Origin: Pseudomonadota bacterium
Lineage (GTDB): Bacteria > Pseudomonadota > Gammaproteobacteria > Acidiferrobacterales > UBA6901
NCBI GenBank assembly: GCA_021785795.1
Contig: JAJYEK010000158.1
Location: 1-8,625 of the forward strand
DNA: 8,625 nucleotides
Reading direction: 5' to 3'
Below the pieces are notes generated by a model that saw nothing but the letters and a program-made list of their open reading frames with translations, made no database searches and was not told the origin of the DNA. Shown piece after piece: positions 1-6,979 of this stretch (position 1 is the stretch's first letter; each line of letters starts with the position of its first letter). Both the position numbers and the translations under genes were made by a program.

Positions 1-429
1 ATGCAACAGGCAGAAAACATCGAGTACATCAGCGGCTCGACCACCACGCAGACCGCGAACGTGGGAGCGGCGACCTCCGTGCAGACTGGGGTGCTCACAC
101 CGGGGTTCACCCTCGATTTCATGCCGATGATCAACGGGCGTCAGATCACATTGGGAATGAACATGCTCGTGTCCACATTCAACAGCCTGAACCCGACCCC
201 AGTGGCCGGTACGCTGGTGGATCTGCCGCAGACGTTCAGCTACACCTTTCAGCGCTCGTTCTCGCTCAACAGCGGGGACACCCTGCTGATTACCGGGGTT
301 CAGGGCTCGGAGTACCAGCTCAACTCAAATGGCACCGGGTCGCCTACCAACTATACGCTGGGAGGCGGGGTTGACGCCCAGCGTACACACCAGCTGTTCT
401 TCATCGTTGTGGAGGCTCACTTACTGTGA
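1..429 (+). CDS. pilN: Secretin PilN, C-terminal 142 codons (5' end outside the window)
   Basis: This is the end of an outer-membrane secretin, the multimeric channel through which the type IVb pilus leaves the cell. The visible part matches the secretin C-terminal domain. It has the hallmark stretch GFTLDFMPMINGRQITLGMN (residues 35-54 of the visible part), in which a 'G-F/L-x-L-x-x-x-P-x-I' pattern leads into alternating beta strands. Next come a 'tfsYtFQRSFSL' strand, the 'SGDTLLITGVQGSE' segment, and a terminal strand THQLFFIVVEAHLL. The reading frame is open from base 1, and its ATG at base 1 is almost certainly an internal Met, because R64-type PilN secretins are several hundred residues long and carry a lipoprotein signal that is not present here. 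Stop is TGA at 427-429, overlapping the next start by four bases. Assignment to PilN rather than another secretin rests on the downstream PilP/PilO2/PilQ/PilR context. Confidence 0.85.
   Translation: MQQAENIEYISGSTTTQTANVGAATSVQTGVLTPGFTLDFMPMINGRQITLGMNMLVSTFNSLNPTPVAGTLVDLPQTFSYTFQRSFSLNSGDTLLITGVQGSEYQLNSNGTGSPTNYTLGGGVDAQRTHQLFFIVVEAHLL
411..415 (+). promoter_or_regulatory. Probable ribosome binding site for pilP (GTG start)
   Basis: GGAGG lies inside the last codons of pilN, ten bases upstream of the GTG at 426. The spacing is at the long end of normal. It supports GTG 426 as the start, as does the signal peptide that begins exactly there. The GTGA overlap with the pilN stop suggests translational coupling. 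Confidence 0.55.
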
Positions 430-947
430 AGCGCCCCGGACTTCTGATTACCCTGCTGCTCTGCACGAACATCGCTGCGGCCGCGGCTGGTTCTCCTCCA
501 GCGCCCCCTTCTGCGTCGGCCGCCCTGCCGGCCCGGCCCAGCGTGCCCTTGGGAGCCCTGCTTAAGACACAAGCCGAAATCGCGCGCATCGATGAGCAGC
601 TACGACTGGAGCAGCGCAAGAATGAGCTGTTGCAGCTGCAGTCCTCGGAACGGCGTCTCGGGGGCGACGGGCAGCCCGAATTCTCGGTTCTGCAGGTTGC
701 CTGCGGCAGCCGGAAGTGCACCGCGACCCTGAGTGATGGCATGCGGACAATGCCCGTCGAGGTTGGCAATAAATTCGATGCCTTTACAGTCACGGCAATT
801 CAGGCAACGGGCGTCAGTCTGCGCCACGGCGCAACTACGCTGATTGCGTATCCTGCCACCGACACGGGGGCTCCCGCCGCAGCCGGAACTGGCTTGCTGC
901 AGCCTCCTCCACCGCTGCCCGTGTTGCGGGAAGGAGGCCCGCGTTGA
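426..947 (+). CDS. pilP: Type IVb pilus biogenesis protein PilP
   Basis: This 173-residue exported protein resembles the PilP family of R64-type pilus operons, small periplasmic proteins of poorly defined role thought to link inner-membrane and outer-membrane parts. A Sec signal peptide is visible: basic MKR, hydrophobic LLITLLLC, and a likely cleavage site after the alanine run (residues 17-21). A Pro/Ala-rich linker (about 22-44) follows. Residues 46-77 form an amphipathic, coiled-coil-like helix (TQAEIARIDEQLRLEQRKNE), typical of the family. The C-terminal domain (about 85-142) is a small beta fold with a Cys93-x4-Cys98 pair that could form a periplasmic disulfide. The tail is Pro-rich. 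Cys13 sits in the hydrophobic core without a proper lipobox (preceding residue Leu), so a lipoprotein is unlikely. Start is GTG, overlapping the pilN stop; the stop overlaps the pilO start. In R64 pilP follows pilO, whereas here it precedes it. Confidence 0.78.
   Translation: MKRPGLLITLLLCTNIAAAAAGSPPAPPSASAALPARPSVPLGALLKTQAEIARIDEQLRLEQRKNELLQLQSSERRLGGDGQPEFSVLQVACGSRKCTATLSDGMRTMPVEVGNKFDAFTVTAIQATGVSLRHGATTLIAYPATDTGAPAAAGTGLLQPPPPLPVLREGGPR
931..937 (+). promoter_or_regulatory. Strong Shine-Dalgarno that sets the TTG start of pilO
   Basis: AAGGAGG is a full-strength Shine-Dalgarno sequence six bases upstream of TTG 944. It is the main reason for accepting the rare TTG start. The first codons after TTG also match the expected N-terminus of PilO2 proteins. 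TTG overlaps the pilP stop as TTGA. Confidence 0.8.
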
Positions 948-2221
948 GTAAGCTGGTTACGCTGAACGGCAAGCAATGGCTTGTCGGCCTCACCTGGGAT
1001 GGCTATGACAAGCCCCTGTCCCGCAGGGATCTCGCAGAGCTGGTGCTGTCGGAAGATATGCTCGGCCAGCCGGACGCGGCCTACTGGTACTCGCTTGGCT
1101 CCCGATATGTCGTCGGACTGGCCGATGTTCCTGAGGGCCGGTCAAAGCGGCCGGGGCTGTTCGCGGCCGGCGCCGCCCCGCTCATGCCACAGCTGGCCCT
1201 GCGCGTGCCGACTGTGCCTTGCGCATACCTCTTGGAGTATGCACCAGACCTGTACGGTGTGTGCGTCATCGATTCGAACCGACTGGTATCGACCGGTAGC
1301 GACCGACTGGCAGGCTCCCCGGAGGAACTGAGTGATGCATTCGGGCTGCACATGGGTCTCGGAACGGGTGCCACTACCGGGTCACTGACCCTGGCCCAGA
1401 TGGAGGCGCTTCTCGCTGCCCCTCCGGTTTTGGCACCTCCGCGGGTGCACCGAGTATCCCTGCGCAGCAAGGCTGCGCCGATTGCCGCCGGGGTCGGGTT
1501 CGCCCTGCTGCTTTCTGCTGCTGGGGCGGGTTGGCTGCATTTTAGCCACGCCCACCAGCAAGCGGAGCGGCTGCGGCAGGCGGCGCATCGCGGGCTGGCT
1601 TTGGCCCATCAGCTTGCCGTCCCGGCTGAGCCGCCCTATACGGCGCCATCCCGTTTTCTGGCGGCCTGCGCACAAGCGATTGACGACGCCCCGAGCGCCG
1701 TGGCAGACAAAGCGGCGGCTACCGCGAGTTGCGTGCCGGGGCCGGGCGCAAAGCCCGGCAGTCTCGCCGTACAGGCAGTTGTGCGCTATGCCGATGCTTC
1801 CGGCAGCTCACCGGCTACGTTACAAGCCCTGCCCGATACGGCTGCCCGGCAGCCTCAAGCCATCTACACCCGAACAGAGGCTCTGTTGGCGGAGGCCCCT
1901 GGTACCCCGGACGCCGCTGCCGAAGCCCAACTGGAGCAGCTGCTTCAGAGCACGGACGGACCTCTGCGCCGAGAATCAGTAACCGCCGGGCCTTCCACCG
2001 CGCTGGTGCTGCGCAGTGCCTCCCCGCCCTGGTTGATAAACGGCCTGGGCCCGCTTCTGGACGCCGCTGGCTATTCGGTTACGGCCCTGAATGGTGCACC
2101 GCTGGCCGATGCCCCAACTTTAGCCTGGACGCTCCAGCTTACCCGACTACCGGCCAAGACGCCTGCGGGTCAGTTCCCTGCAAACGAGGATCATCATGCT
2201 GTTCAAGACAAACCACACTGA
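944..2221 (+). CDS. pilO: Type IVb pilus assembly protein PilO2 (bitopic inner-membrane protein)
   Basis: This 425-residue protein fits the PilO2 family of thin-pilus operons in length and topology; in R64 PilO is essential for pilus assembly. The N-terminal domain (1-175) is cytoplasmic and opens with NGKQWLVGLTW, close to the family's 'GKqW-x-x-GL-x-W' beginning. One membrane helix follows at about 177-199 (APIAAGVGFALLLSAAGAG), flanked on the cytoplasmic side by Arg/Lys. The remainder (200-425) should be periplasmic. It starts with a helical Gln/Arg/Ala-rich stretch and contains Cys242 and Cys263, a spacing consistent with the cysteine pair I recall in this family, so a disulfide is likely. 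Start is TTG with AAGGAGG six bases upstream. The stop lies 26 bases inside pilQ. The last 25 or so residues look unstructured. This is not the short PilO of type IVa pili; the fold and size differ. Confidence 0.82.
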   Translation: MSKLVTLNGKQWLVGLTWDGYDKPLSRRDLAELVLSEDMLGQPDAAYWYSLGSRYVVGLADVPEGRSKRPGLFAAGAAPLMPQLALRVPTVPCAYLLEYAPDLYGVCVIDSNRLVSTGSDRLAGSPEELSDAFGLHMGLGTGATTGSLTLAQMEALLAAPPVLAPPRVHRVSLRSKAAPIAAGVGFALLLSAAGAGWLHFSHAHQQAERLRQAAHRGLALAHQLAVPAEPPYTAPSRFLAACAQAIDDAPSAVADKAAATASCVPGPGAKPGSLAVQAVVRYADASGSSPATLQALPDTAARQPQAIYTRTEALLAEAPGTPDAAAEAQLEQLLQSTDGPLRRESVTAGPSTALVLRSASPPWLINGLGPLLDAAGYSVTALNGAPLADAPTLAWTLQLTRLPAKTPAGQFPANEDHHAVQDKPH

Positions 2222-3773
2222 GAGCGGCTCCACGCCTGCCTTGCCCGCAGTACCGGAAAGCCTCGAGGGCAGCGTGCTCATCGACGGCTGTATGGTATAC
2301 ACCACGAAGGAGAAGGCGACCGATGCCATTCTGCTGAGCTGGTTCAGGCGGTGTCGTCGAGCCAACCCAAAGGCGCAGCTGATTATCGAGGACCATCAGG
2401 CGTTTGGCGAGCTGCAGCAGGCTCAGGCCGCAAGAGGGCCCCAAGGTTACGGCCAGTTGGCGGCGGAGGACTCGCTGAACATCGAGCGGGCACGCCAATT
2501 ACTCCAGCGCGCTACCGAGTTCGGCGCTTCTGACGTCCACGTTTTGCTGCGTAGCAACTTCACTGAAGTGCAGGTGCGAATCAAGGGGCACCTCAAGGTA
2601 CTTGAACGGCTGACGGCTGAGGACGGGCGGCTACTGGAGCGCACCCTTTTTCAGGGCTTCGACACTACCCGCGACGCCTCTTTCAACCCCGGGGAGTTCC
2701 AGAACGCACAGATCGTAGGGGCAGGCGTCCACCCGAGTCTGACAGGCATTCGGCTTGTCCGGGGCCCTGCCTATCCGGCAGAAAAGGGCGGCGGCTTTGT
2801 GATCGGCCGGCTGCAATATCGCTCACTGCACCGCTCAGCAACTTCAGGCCAGCTGGCGAAGCTGGCTTACCCCGCCGGTCCGGACTCCCCCAACGACCTT
2901 GACGATCTAGGCTATACCCAGGCTCAGGTGCAGGCGTTGCGCGACATGATGGAGACACCGGCCGGAATTATTCTGGTCACCGGCCCAACAGGGTCCGGAA
3001 AGACCACCCTGATCCACGAAATGCTGAAATACCACGCGGAAACCTTCCCGTCCATGCGCCAGATTACGATCGAGGACCCCATCGAGTACCCGATGCCGTG
3101 GGCGATCCAGATGGCGATCACCAACGCGCCTAGCGAAGAAGAAACTGCGGAGGCCTTTTCTGAACGGCTGCGGACGGCCCTGCGCATGGACCCGGATGTG
3201 ATGCTACTGGGCGAGGTTCGCGGTGCCGGGTCGGCGCTATCCGCGCTAAATGCGGCCATGACCGGGCACCTTGTTCTCGGAACGTTGCACGCCGGCGATC
3301 CGTATATTGCGCTGGACCGGCTTGAACTGATGGACCCGGTTCGCCTGTCCCGCAAGATCACCTGTGACCATAAACTGATCGTCGGCCTTGTGGCTCAACG
3401 GCTGCTGCCAAAGCTCTGCCCTGTGTGCAAGGTGCCCTTCGACGTAGATCGGGCCGATCCCCGGCTTGTGGCCAAACTGGAGGCCTGGGGAGATATGCAC
3501 GCGGTTTTTGATAAAGGACCCGGGTGCTCGCACTGTGATGAGGACGGCACCGTAGGGCGTACGGCAGTAGGCGAAGTAGTGCGCACAGATGCCGAGTTCA
3601 TGCGCAGGGCAAATATCGAAGGTACGGATATTGCCCGTCAGTCCATGCGAGCGCGCGAAGACTTCACCGGATCGCTACTGCGGAACGCCATGGCCCGGGT
3701 GTTCGCCGGAGAAGCCAGTCCCTACGAAGTTCGTCGGGTATCGGCAATCGTTACGCCTGAGAAAGACCTGTAA
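2196..3773 (+). CDS. pilQ: Pilus assembly ATPase PilQ (GspE/PilB-type)
   Basis: This is the cytoplasmic secretion ATPase that powers pilus polymerisation; in R64 nomenclature it is PilQ, not the type IVa secretin of the same name. All diagnostic motifs are present in its 525 residues. Walker A is GPTGSGKTT (263-271), the Asp box is ITIEDPIEY (290-298), Walker B is DPDVMLLGEVR (332-342), and the His box is TGHLVLGTLHAGD (356-368). A tetracysteine zinc site follows, with CPVC at 408-411 and CSHC at 444-447, as in extension-type ATPases. The N-terminal domain (about 95-160) has the family's 'SDVHVLLR' strand (residues 112-119). The catalytic motifs look intact. ATG 2196 has GAGGA five bases upstream and gives the expected length, but it overlaps pilO by 26 bases. 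The first 25 residues are low in recognisable structure, so a slightly later start cannot be excluded. Confidence 0.97.
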   Translation: MLFKTNHTESGSTPALPAVPESLEGSVLIDGCMVYTTKEKATDAILLSWFRRCRRANPKAQLIIEDHQAFGELQQAQAARGPQGYGQLAAEDSLNIERARQLLQRATEFGASDVHVLLRSNFTEVQVRIKGHLKVLERLTAEDGRLLERTLFQGFDTTRDASFNPGEFQNAQIVGAGVHPSLTGIRLVRGPAYPAEKGGGFVIGRLQYRSLHRSATSGQLAKLAYPAGPDSPNDLDDLGYTQAQVQALRDMMETPAGIILVTGPTGSGKTTLIHEMLKYHAETFPSMRQITIEDPIEYPMPWAIQMAITNAPSEEETAEAFSERLRTALRMDPDVMLLGEVRGAGSALSALNAAMTGHLVLGTLHAGDPYIALDRLELMDPVRLSRKITCDHKLIVGLVAQRLLPKLCPVCKVPFDVDRADPRLVAKLEAWGDMHAVFDKGPGCSHCDEDGTVGRTAVGEVVRTDAEFMRRANIEGTDIARQSMRAREDFTGSLLRNAMARVFAGEASPYEVRRVSAIVTPEKDL

Positions 3774-3774
3774 G

Positions 3775-4881
3775 ATGCTAAACCTCCGTTTTGGGCAGGG
3801 ACCACGCAAGTTATCCCGCCCCTGCCTCGCAGCGCTGTTTTCTACGCTCGAAGTACAGGTTGGGGCGGGAATTGATCTCCAGGTTGTGGTACACCGGTTC
3901 CTGACCCGATTGCAGAAACGCGGGCGGTTTAAACGAGATTGGCCTGCATTGCTCGCAATTGCCTCCAGCCTGCAGGGCGGCCACTCTGCTGCCGATGCCC
4001 TCCGCCCACATTTGACCGCCTCTCAGTATCTGATGTTGGCCACCGGAGAGCGGAGCGGAAAGCTAGTCGACGCTTGTCGCGACGTGCTTTCCCTGGAAGA
4101 CCGGATTCGCCGTATCAGGGTGTCCATCCGTTCCGCATTCACCGCTCCCGCGGTTTACCTGTCCGTGCTGTTCGCTACGCTCTATATCATTGCGCACCAG
4201 GTAGTGCCGGCGCTGGCCGGCTCACTGCCCGTTTCCAAGTGGCAGGGCACCGCGGCGCTGATTTATCAGAGTACCCGCCTTGTGTCGCCCACCGCCCTCG
4301 TCGTTCAGCTAGTAGGCGTGGCCTGCCTGTTTATTCTCGCCCGCTGGCTGCTGCCTCACTGGACGGGCCCCGGCCGGCTGTGGGCCGAACGCTATATTCC
4401 GGGTATGGGCCTGTACCGGGATCTGCAGGGTGCAATCTGGCTCGGTGCGTTTGCCGGACTGCTGAAAGTCGGCGTACCCGACACCCACATTCTCGAGATG
4501 CATGCCAACCAGGGTACGCCGTGGCTCGCGGAACGGCTTGTCCGGGTGCGTACACTGATGCGCAATGGTTTCAGCCTGGCTGATGCCCTGCTATATGCCG
4601 GGCCTGGGCGGCTTGATCTGTCTCGACCCGATGTCGGTGATAAGTTCGAGTTCCCCTCGCCGTCTGTGATTGACGACATTGCGGGCTTTGCGGGTTTTGC
4701 AGGCTTCGAAGCTCGCTTGCTGGCCATGCGGGACCACTGGCTGGACGATATGGAGGTCCGCGTTCAGCGGACCGCGCGCAAGATTAGCGTGGCGGCCCAG
4801 ACCGGAATTTATCTGTATTTCGGTATCTTCACGGCAGGGGTCAACCAGCTCGGCGCACAAATGAGCCACGCCTTTCACTAA
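3775..4881 (+). CDS. pilR: Pilus platform protein PilR (GspF/PilC-like, T2SF family)
   Basis: This polytopic inner-membrane protein is thought to couple the ATPase to subunit polymerisation. It is 368 residues from ATG 3775, which begins one base after the pilQ stop. Two T2SF-like cytoplasmic bundles are visible. The first (about 17-118) holds the conserved 'LQGGHSAADAL' and 'GERSGKL' motifs, the second (about 218-335) 'LLKVGVP', 'RNGFSLADAL' and 'GFEARL'. Membrane segments are seen at about 123-148, 172-194 and, more weakly, 340-357. The second bundle lacks the GE-x-SG-type motif of the first, having a divergent insert around 276-300, which is common in this subfamily. A tandem AGFAGFAGF run occurs at 303-311. 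The frame is open upstream to 3589, but a start there would lie deep in pilQ and add 62 non-conserved residues. The shorter start fits both operon spacing and family length. GAGAAAG at 3759-3765 may serve as ribosome binding site. Confidence 0.92.
   Translation: MLNLRFGQGPRKLSRPCLAALFSTLEVQVGAGIDLQVVVHRFLTRLQKRGRFKRDWPALLAIASSLQGGHSAADALRPHLTASQYLMLATGERSGKLVDACRDVLSLEDRIRRIRVSIRSAFTAPAVYLSVLFATLYIIAHQVVPALAGSLPVSKWQGTAALIYQSTRLVSPTALVVQLVGVACLFILARWLLPHWTGPGRLWAERYIPGMGLYRDLQGAIWLGAFAGLLKVGVPDTHILEMHANQGTPWLAERLVRVRTLMRNGFSLADALLYAGPGRLDLSRPDVGDKFEFPSPSVIDDIAGFAGFAGFEARLLAMRDHWLDDMEVRVQRTARKISVAAQTGIYLYFGIFTAGVNQLGAQMSHAFH
4681..4707 (+). repeat. Three 9-bp tandem units inside pilR encoding Ala-Gly-Phe x3
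   Basis: Three consecutive units, GCGGGCTTT, GCGGGTTTT and GCAGGCTTC, encode AGF-AGF-AGF at PilR residues 303-311. Differences are third-position only, so the protein repeat is perfect while the DNA has drifted. The run sits just before the 'FEARL' helix of the second T2SF bundle, where related proteins usually have a single short, variable loop. Confidence 0.8.
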
Positions 4882-4892
4882 GCAGGTGCCAC

Positions 4893-5474
4893 ATGGACAG
4901 TGTAGTCGGTAGAGTCATTGCTTCACTCCTGGTGCTGGGCCTCCTGGCAGGTGTCGGCACGCTTGCGTGGCAGGGAGTAGCCTCCCACAGAACAGCGCAA
5001 ACCGCGACAGATATCCGGTTGATTGCGCACGTACTTGATACCCGGTATGCCTCTGTGACGAGCACGCAAAACCTCGGTTATCTTCCGGTGGCGGATTTTT
5101 CCGAGCTCTCCAGTTTGTGGGGGGCGCCTGCACCTGGGTCCGCCACGCTCAATACGACCGGTACACTGGTCGAGGCCTGGGGGAACGCCTTGCAAGTCGT
5201 AGGTTATGCGGATCCGGCACTAGCTCTGAACTACCCTGGGGTAGCGTTGGCGGCTAACCAGTTTGCTGTGGCTGACCTCGGCACAGCCCTGCCCCGAGCA
5301 AGCTGTCAGCAAGTCGTACAGGCCCTGGGCTCTTCGTTATACGCCGTTTACGCCGGGCAGGGCGGCGTATTCAACGCAGTAGGCATCCCAGGGAGTACGC
5401 CCACTCCGGCCCAGATCGCCGTTGGCTGCGGCACGGCCAACACGGAACTTGTTTTCGTGTTTAACCTAACCTGA
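4893..5474 (+). CDS. pilS: PilS-like type IVb major pilin
   Basis: This 193-residue pilin-like protein lies directly after pilR, the position of pilS in R64. The N-terminus carries one hydrophobic helix (about 8-29, IASLLVLGLLAGVGTLAWQG) that continues into a polar amphipathic helix (30-55), the pilin spine. The globular domain has the PilS-like 'WGNALQV' strand (96-102) and two cysteines, Cys138 and Cys179, placed as in type IVb pilins to close the C-terminal D-region. The final strand is TELVFVFNLT. What is odd is the leader. The only Gly before the helix is Gly6, followed by Arg instead of a hydrophobic residue, and +5 is Ser, not the canonical Glu. R64 PilS has a leader of roughly 20 residues; no longer in-frame start is evident here without running back into pilR. 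AGGT at 4884-4887 is a modest ribosome binding site. Major pilin is inferred from position and fold; a minor pilin is possible. Confidence 0.8.
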   Translation: MDSVVGRVIASLLVLGLLAGVGTLAWQGVASHRTAQTATDIRLIAHVLDTRYASVTSTQNLGYLPVADFSELSSLWGAPAPGSATLNTTGTLVEAWGNALQVVGYADPALALNYPGVALAANQFAVADLGTALPRASCQQVVQALGSSLYAVYAGQGGVFNAVGIPGSTPTPAQIAVGCGTANTELVFVFNLT

Positions 5475-5484
5475 CTGATAAATA

Positions 5485-6978
5485 ATGGACGATCTGGTTG
5501 CATTCCTGGTAGCGGCATTGCTCTCTCTGATGGCCCTGACCGGCTATTATGTCGTGCAGGAGTCAGAGGTACATCAGCAGGCCCGCAGCCAGCTCGCCAT
5601 GGCCGAGGCTCAATCCCTGCTGACCATGACTCGTGCGCTCGATGCCTATGTGTCAGCCAACATGGCAACAAGCTCGGCCTTTTCTGTGCAGCCTTTATCA
5701 GCAACCACCCTGGGCCTGCCCGCCTCCCGGGCCGTAGACGCCTTGGGCGAAACACTGGGCGGCTATGTTGCGCTGCCAAACGGACAGCCCCAGTCATGGT
5801 TCGTCGCTCCGGCGGCGGCAGGCTCTTTGCAAGGGGTGACAACAGCACAGCTTCTTGCTGAATTTGGGCTATCCGATCCGGTCACCGCACAAGCGTGGTG
5901 GGGTGAGGTTGCTTCGGATATCGCACAGCTGTCTAACGGAACAGTGCAGGGCTACAGCTACAACGCAGTGAATGCCGCGATTCTTCCTCCTGCTACAGCG
6001 CAGACGGCACTCGTTGTACCGGGGCAGGCGTCCCCTGTTTCTGGCAACGGTGCCTGGTCCCCCTTGTCCGCCTTTTTTCCGCTAAGCGGGGTCCCTTACC
6101 CTGTTGCCAGCCTACCCGCCATTTACGCCCCCTACCAGTTTGGAGGCCTGGCATCGGATTCGTTGAACGAGGCGGAGGGCTACTGGGTCTGGTATCTGCA
6201 GCTGAATACGGCCGAGGCAAGCAGCCAGGCGGCGGAAACCATATCCGAGAGCCTGACTTCCGCAGGCTGGTCGGCTATTTGCCCGACCAGCGGGCTGACC
6301 CCATTGTACGGAGCAACCTCTCCGCTCGATCTGTCGCTCGGGATTTCCGGCTCCGCCTCCGCCGTCGGCCCATTCTTCACGGCGGGCAATGCTATACCGA
6401 CAATGGCTGCAGTGCCTGTTTGCCTGCCTATGCCGAAGTCTGCCTACACCGCGATACAGGCTAATGGGTTTTCCTTCAGTTCCGCCTGCCAAGCCTCTGG
6501 TATCGGCTGCACGCTATATACCCCGTATGGTGCATCCGCCCCTGCTGGCTACACGGTCAGCTGCACAGGCACAGCCTGTGAAACCGAGAATTTGCAGGAC
6601 GGCCTGGGCTATAACCCTGGAAATAGCGGCTCTGACGGAGAGTCCACCTCTGTGACAAACTGGGCCAGCCAGGACTGGGCAGGGGCTGTAGGCTACCTCT
6701 ACGGGACCTACCTGTTCGTGTTGCCGGGCGGCCTTCAATACACCCTGGCCTGGAGCGCGGGAACAGAGGGCTGGGAGAACAACGGGTTCTCCCTGCCCTA
6801 TACCGTCAACACATACATCCTGTTGGCCGGCGATCAAGTAGCGGACACGTTCTATACCATGTCGCTTGGTGCTGGCGCTACCCGACAGGCCTGGTCGTTT
6901 ACGACCGACGGCGACCCCGGCGTTCCAACAGATAGCGTCAAGAACAGCAATTACACGGTTATTCATCTCGGAGGTTAA
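5485..6978 (+). CDS. Large pilin-like protein 1, candidate PilV-type minor pilin or tip adhesin
   Basis: This is an intact 497-residue protein I cannot name with certainty. Residues 4-24 form a membrane helix starting almost at the first Met (LVAFLVAALLSLMALTGYY). It is followed by a Gln/Ala-rich amphipathic helix (25-58) ending in 'DAYVSANM', the architecture of PilV N-termini. The segment 67-106 ('LSATTLGLP ... GETLGGYVALPNG') matches the PilV pattern of a short strand, 'L-x-x-x-G-L-P' and 'G-x-T-L'. The rest is Ala/Gly/Ser/Tyr/Trp-rich and probably extracellular beta structure, with six cysteines (266, 313, 335, 342, 360, 365) that could form disulfides. There is no catalytic motif. It shares several blocks with the next gene, so the pair appears paralogous. 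No Gly precedes the helix and no canonical prepilin site is visible. The ATG lies 10 bases after the pilS stop, with no convincing Shine-Dalgarno, so coupling to pilS translation is likely. It occupies the place where R64 has pilT and pilU. Confidence 0.62.
   Translation: MDDLVAFLVAALLSLMALTGYYVVQESEVHQQARSQLAMAEAQSLLTMTRALDAYVSANMATSSAFSVQPLSATTLGLPASRAVDALGETLGGYVALPNGQPQSWFVAPAAAGSLQGVTTAQLLAEFGLSDPVTAQAWWGEVASDIAQLSNGTVQGYSYNAVNAAILPPATAQTALVVPGQASPVSGNGAWSPLSAFFPLSGVPYPVASLPAIYAPYQFGGLASDSLNEAEGYWVWYLQLNTAEASSQAAETISESLTSAGWSAICPTSGLTPLYGATSPLDLSLGISGSASAVGPFFTAGNAIPTMAAVPVCLPMPKSAYTAIQANGFSFSSACQASGIGCTLYTPYGASAPAGYTVSCTGTACETENLQDGLGYNPGNSGSDGESTSVTNWASQDWAGAVGYLYGTYLFVLPGGLQYTLAWSAGTEGWENNGFSLPYTVNTYILLAGDQVADTFYTMSLGAGATRQAWSFTTDGDPGVPTDSVKNSNYTVIHLGG
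6970..6974 (+). promoter_or_regulatory. Ribosome binding site for the last gene
   Basis: GGAGG, ending five bases before ATG 6980, lies within the last codons of the preceding gene. It fixes the start of the final reading frame, whose first 20 residues form a pilin-like membrane helix. Confidence 0.75.
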
Positions 6979-6979
6979 A

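Noticed and set aside
426..490. PilP as a lipoprotein because of Cys13 in the signal sequence
   Set aside because: The residues before Cys13 are Leu-Leu-Leu, so the small -1 residue of a lipobox is missing. The alanine run after it fits ordinary signal peptidase cleavage better.
1260..1320. A tRNA-like GGTTCGAATC box on the minus strand and two ACCGACTGG copies 24 bases apart
   Set aside because: The bases flanking the T-loop-like box do not form a T stem, and no acceptor stem is present. The repeat is in frame within pilO (Asn/Asp-Arg-Leu) and too short to call an attachment site or operator.
1729..2337. A 202-codon open frame overlapping pilO and pilQ
   Set aside because: It is a Cys/Arg/Pro-rich composition shadow with no ribosome binding site and no domain features, lying over two well-supported genes.
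3589..3774. Upstream extension of the PilR frame to an ATG at 3589
   Set aside because: It would add 62 residues overlapping pilQ codons that are conserved in the other frame. ATG 3775, one base after the pilQ stop, gives the family length and the expected N-terminus.
3939..4583. A 214-codon open frame inside pilR on the same strand
   Set aside because: It is out of frame with a clearly conserved T2SF protein. Its translation is Arg/Pro/Ala-rich with no motif, typical of a GC-rich shadow frame.
5348..5848. A 166-codon antisense frame across the pilS / large protein 1 junction
   Set aside because: Its composition is Pro/Arg-rich and low-complexity, no promoter or ribosome binding site was seen, and it lies opposite two supported genes.
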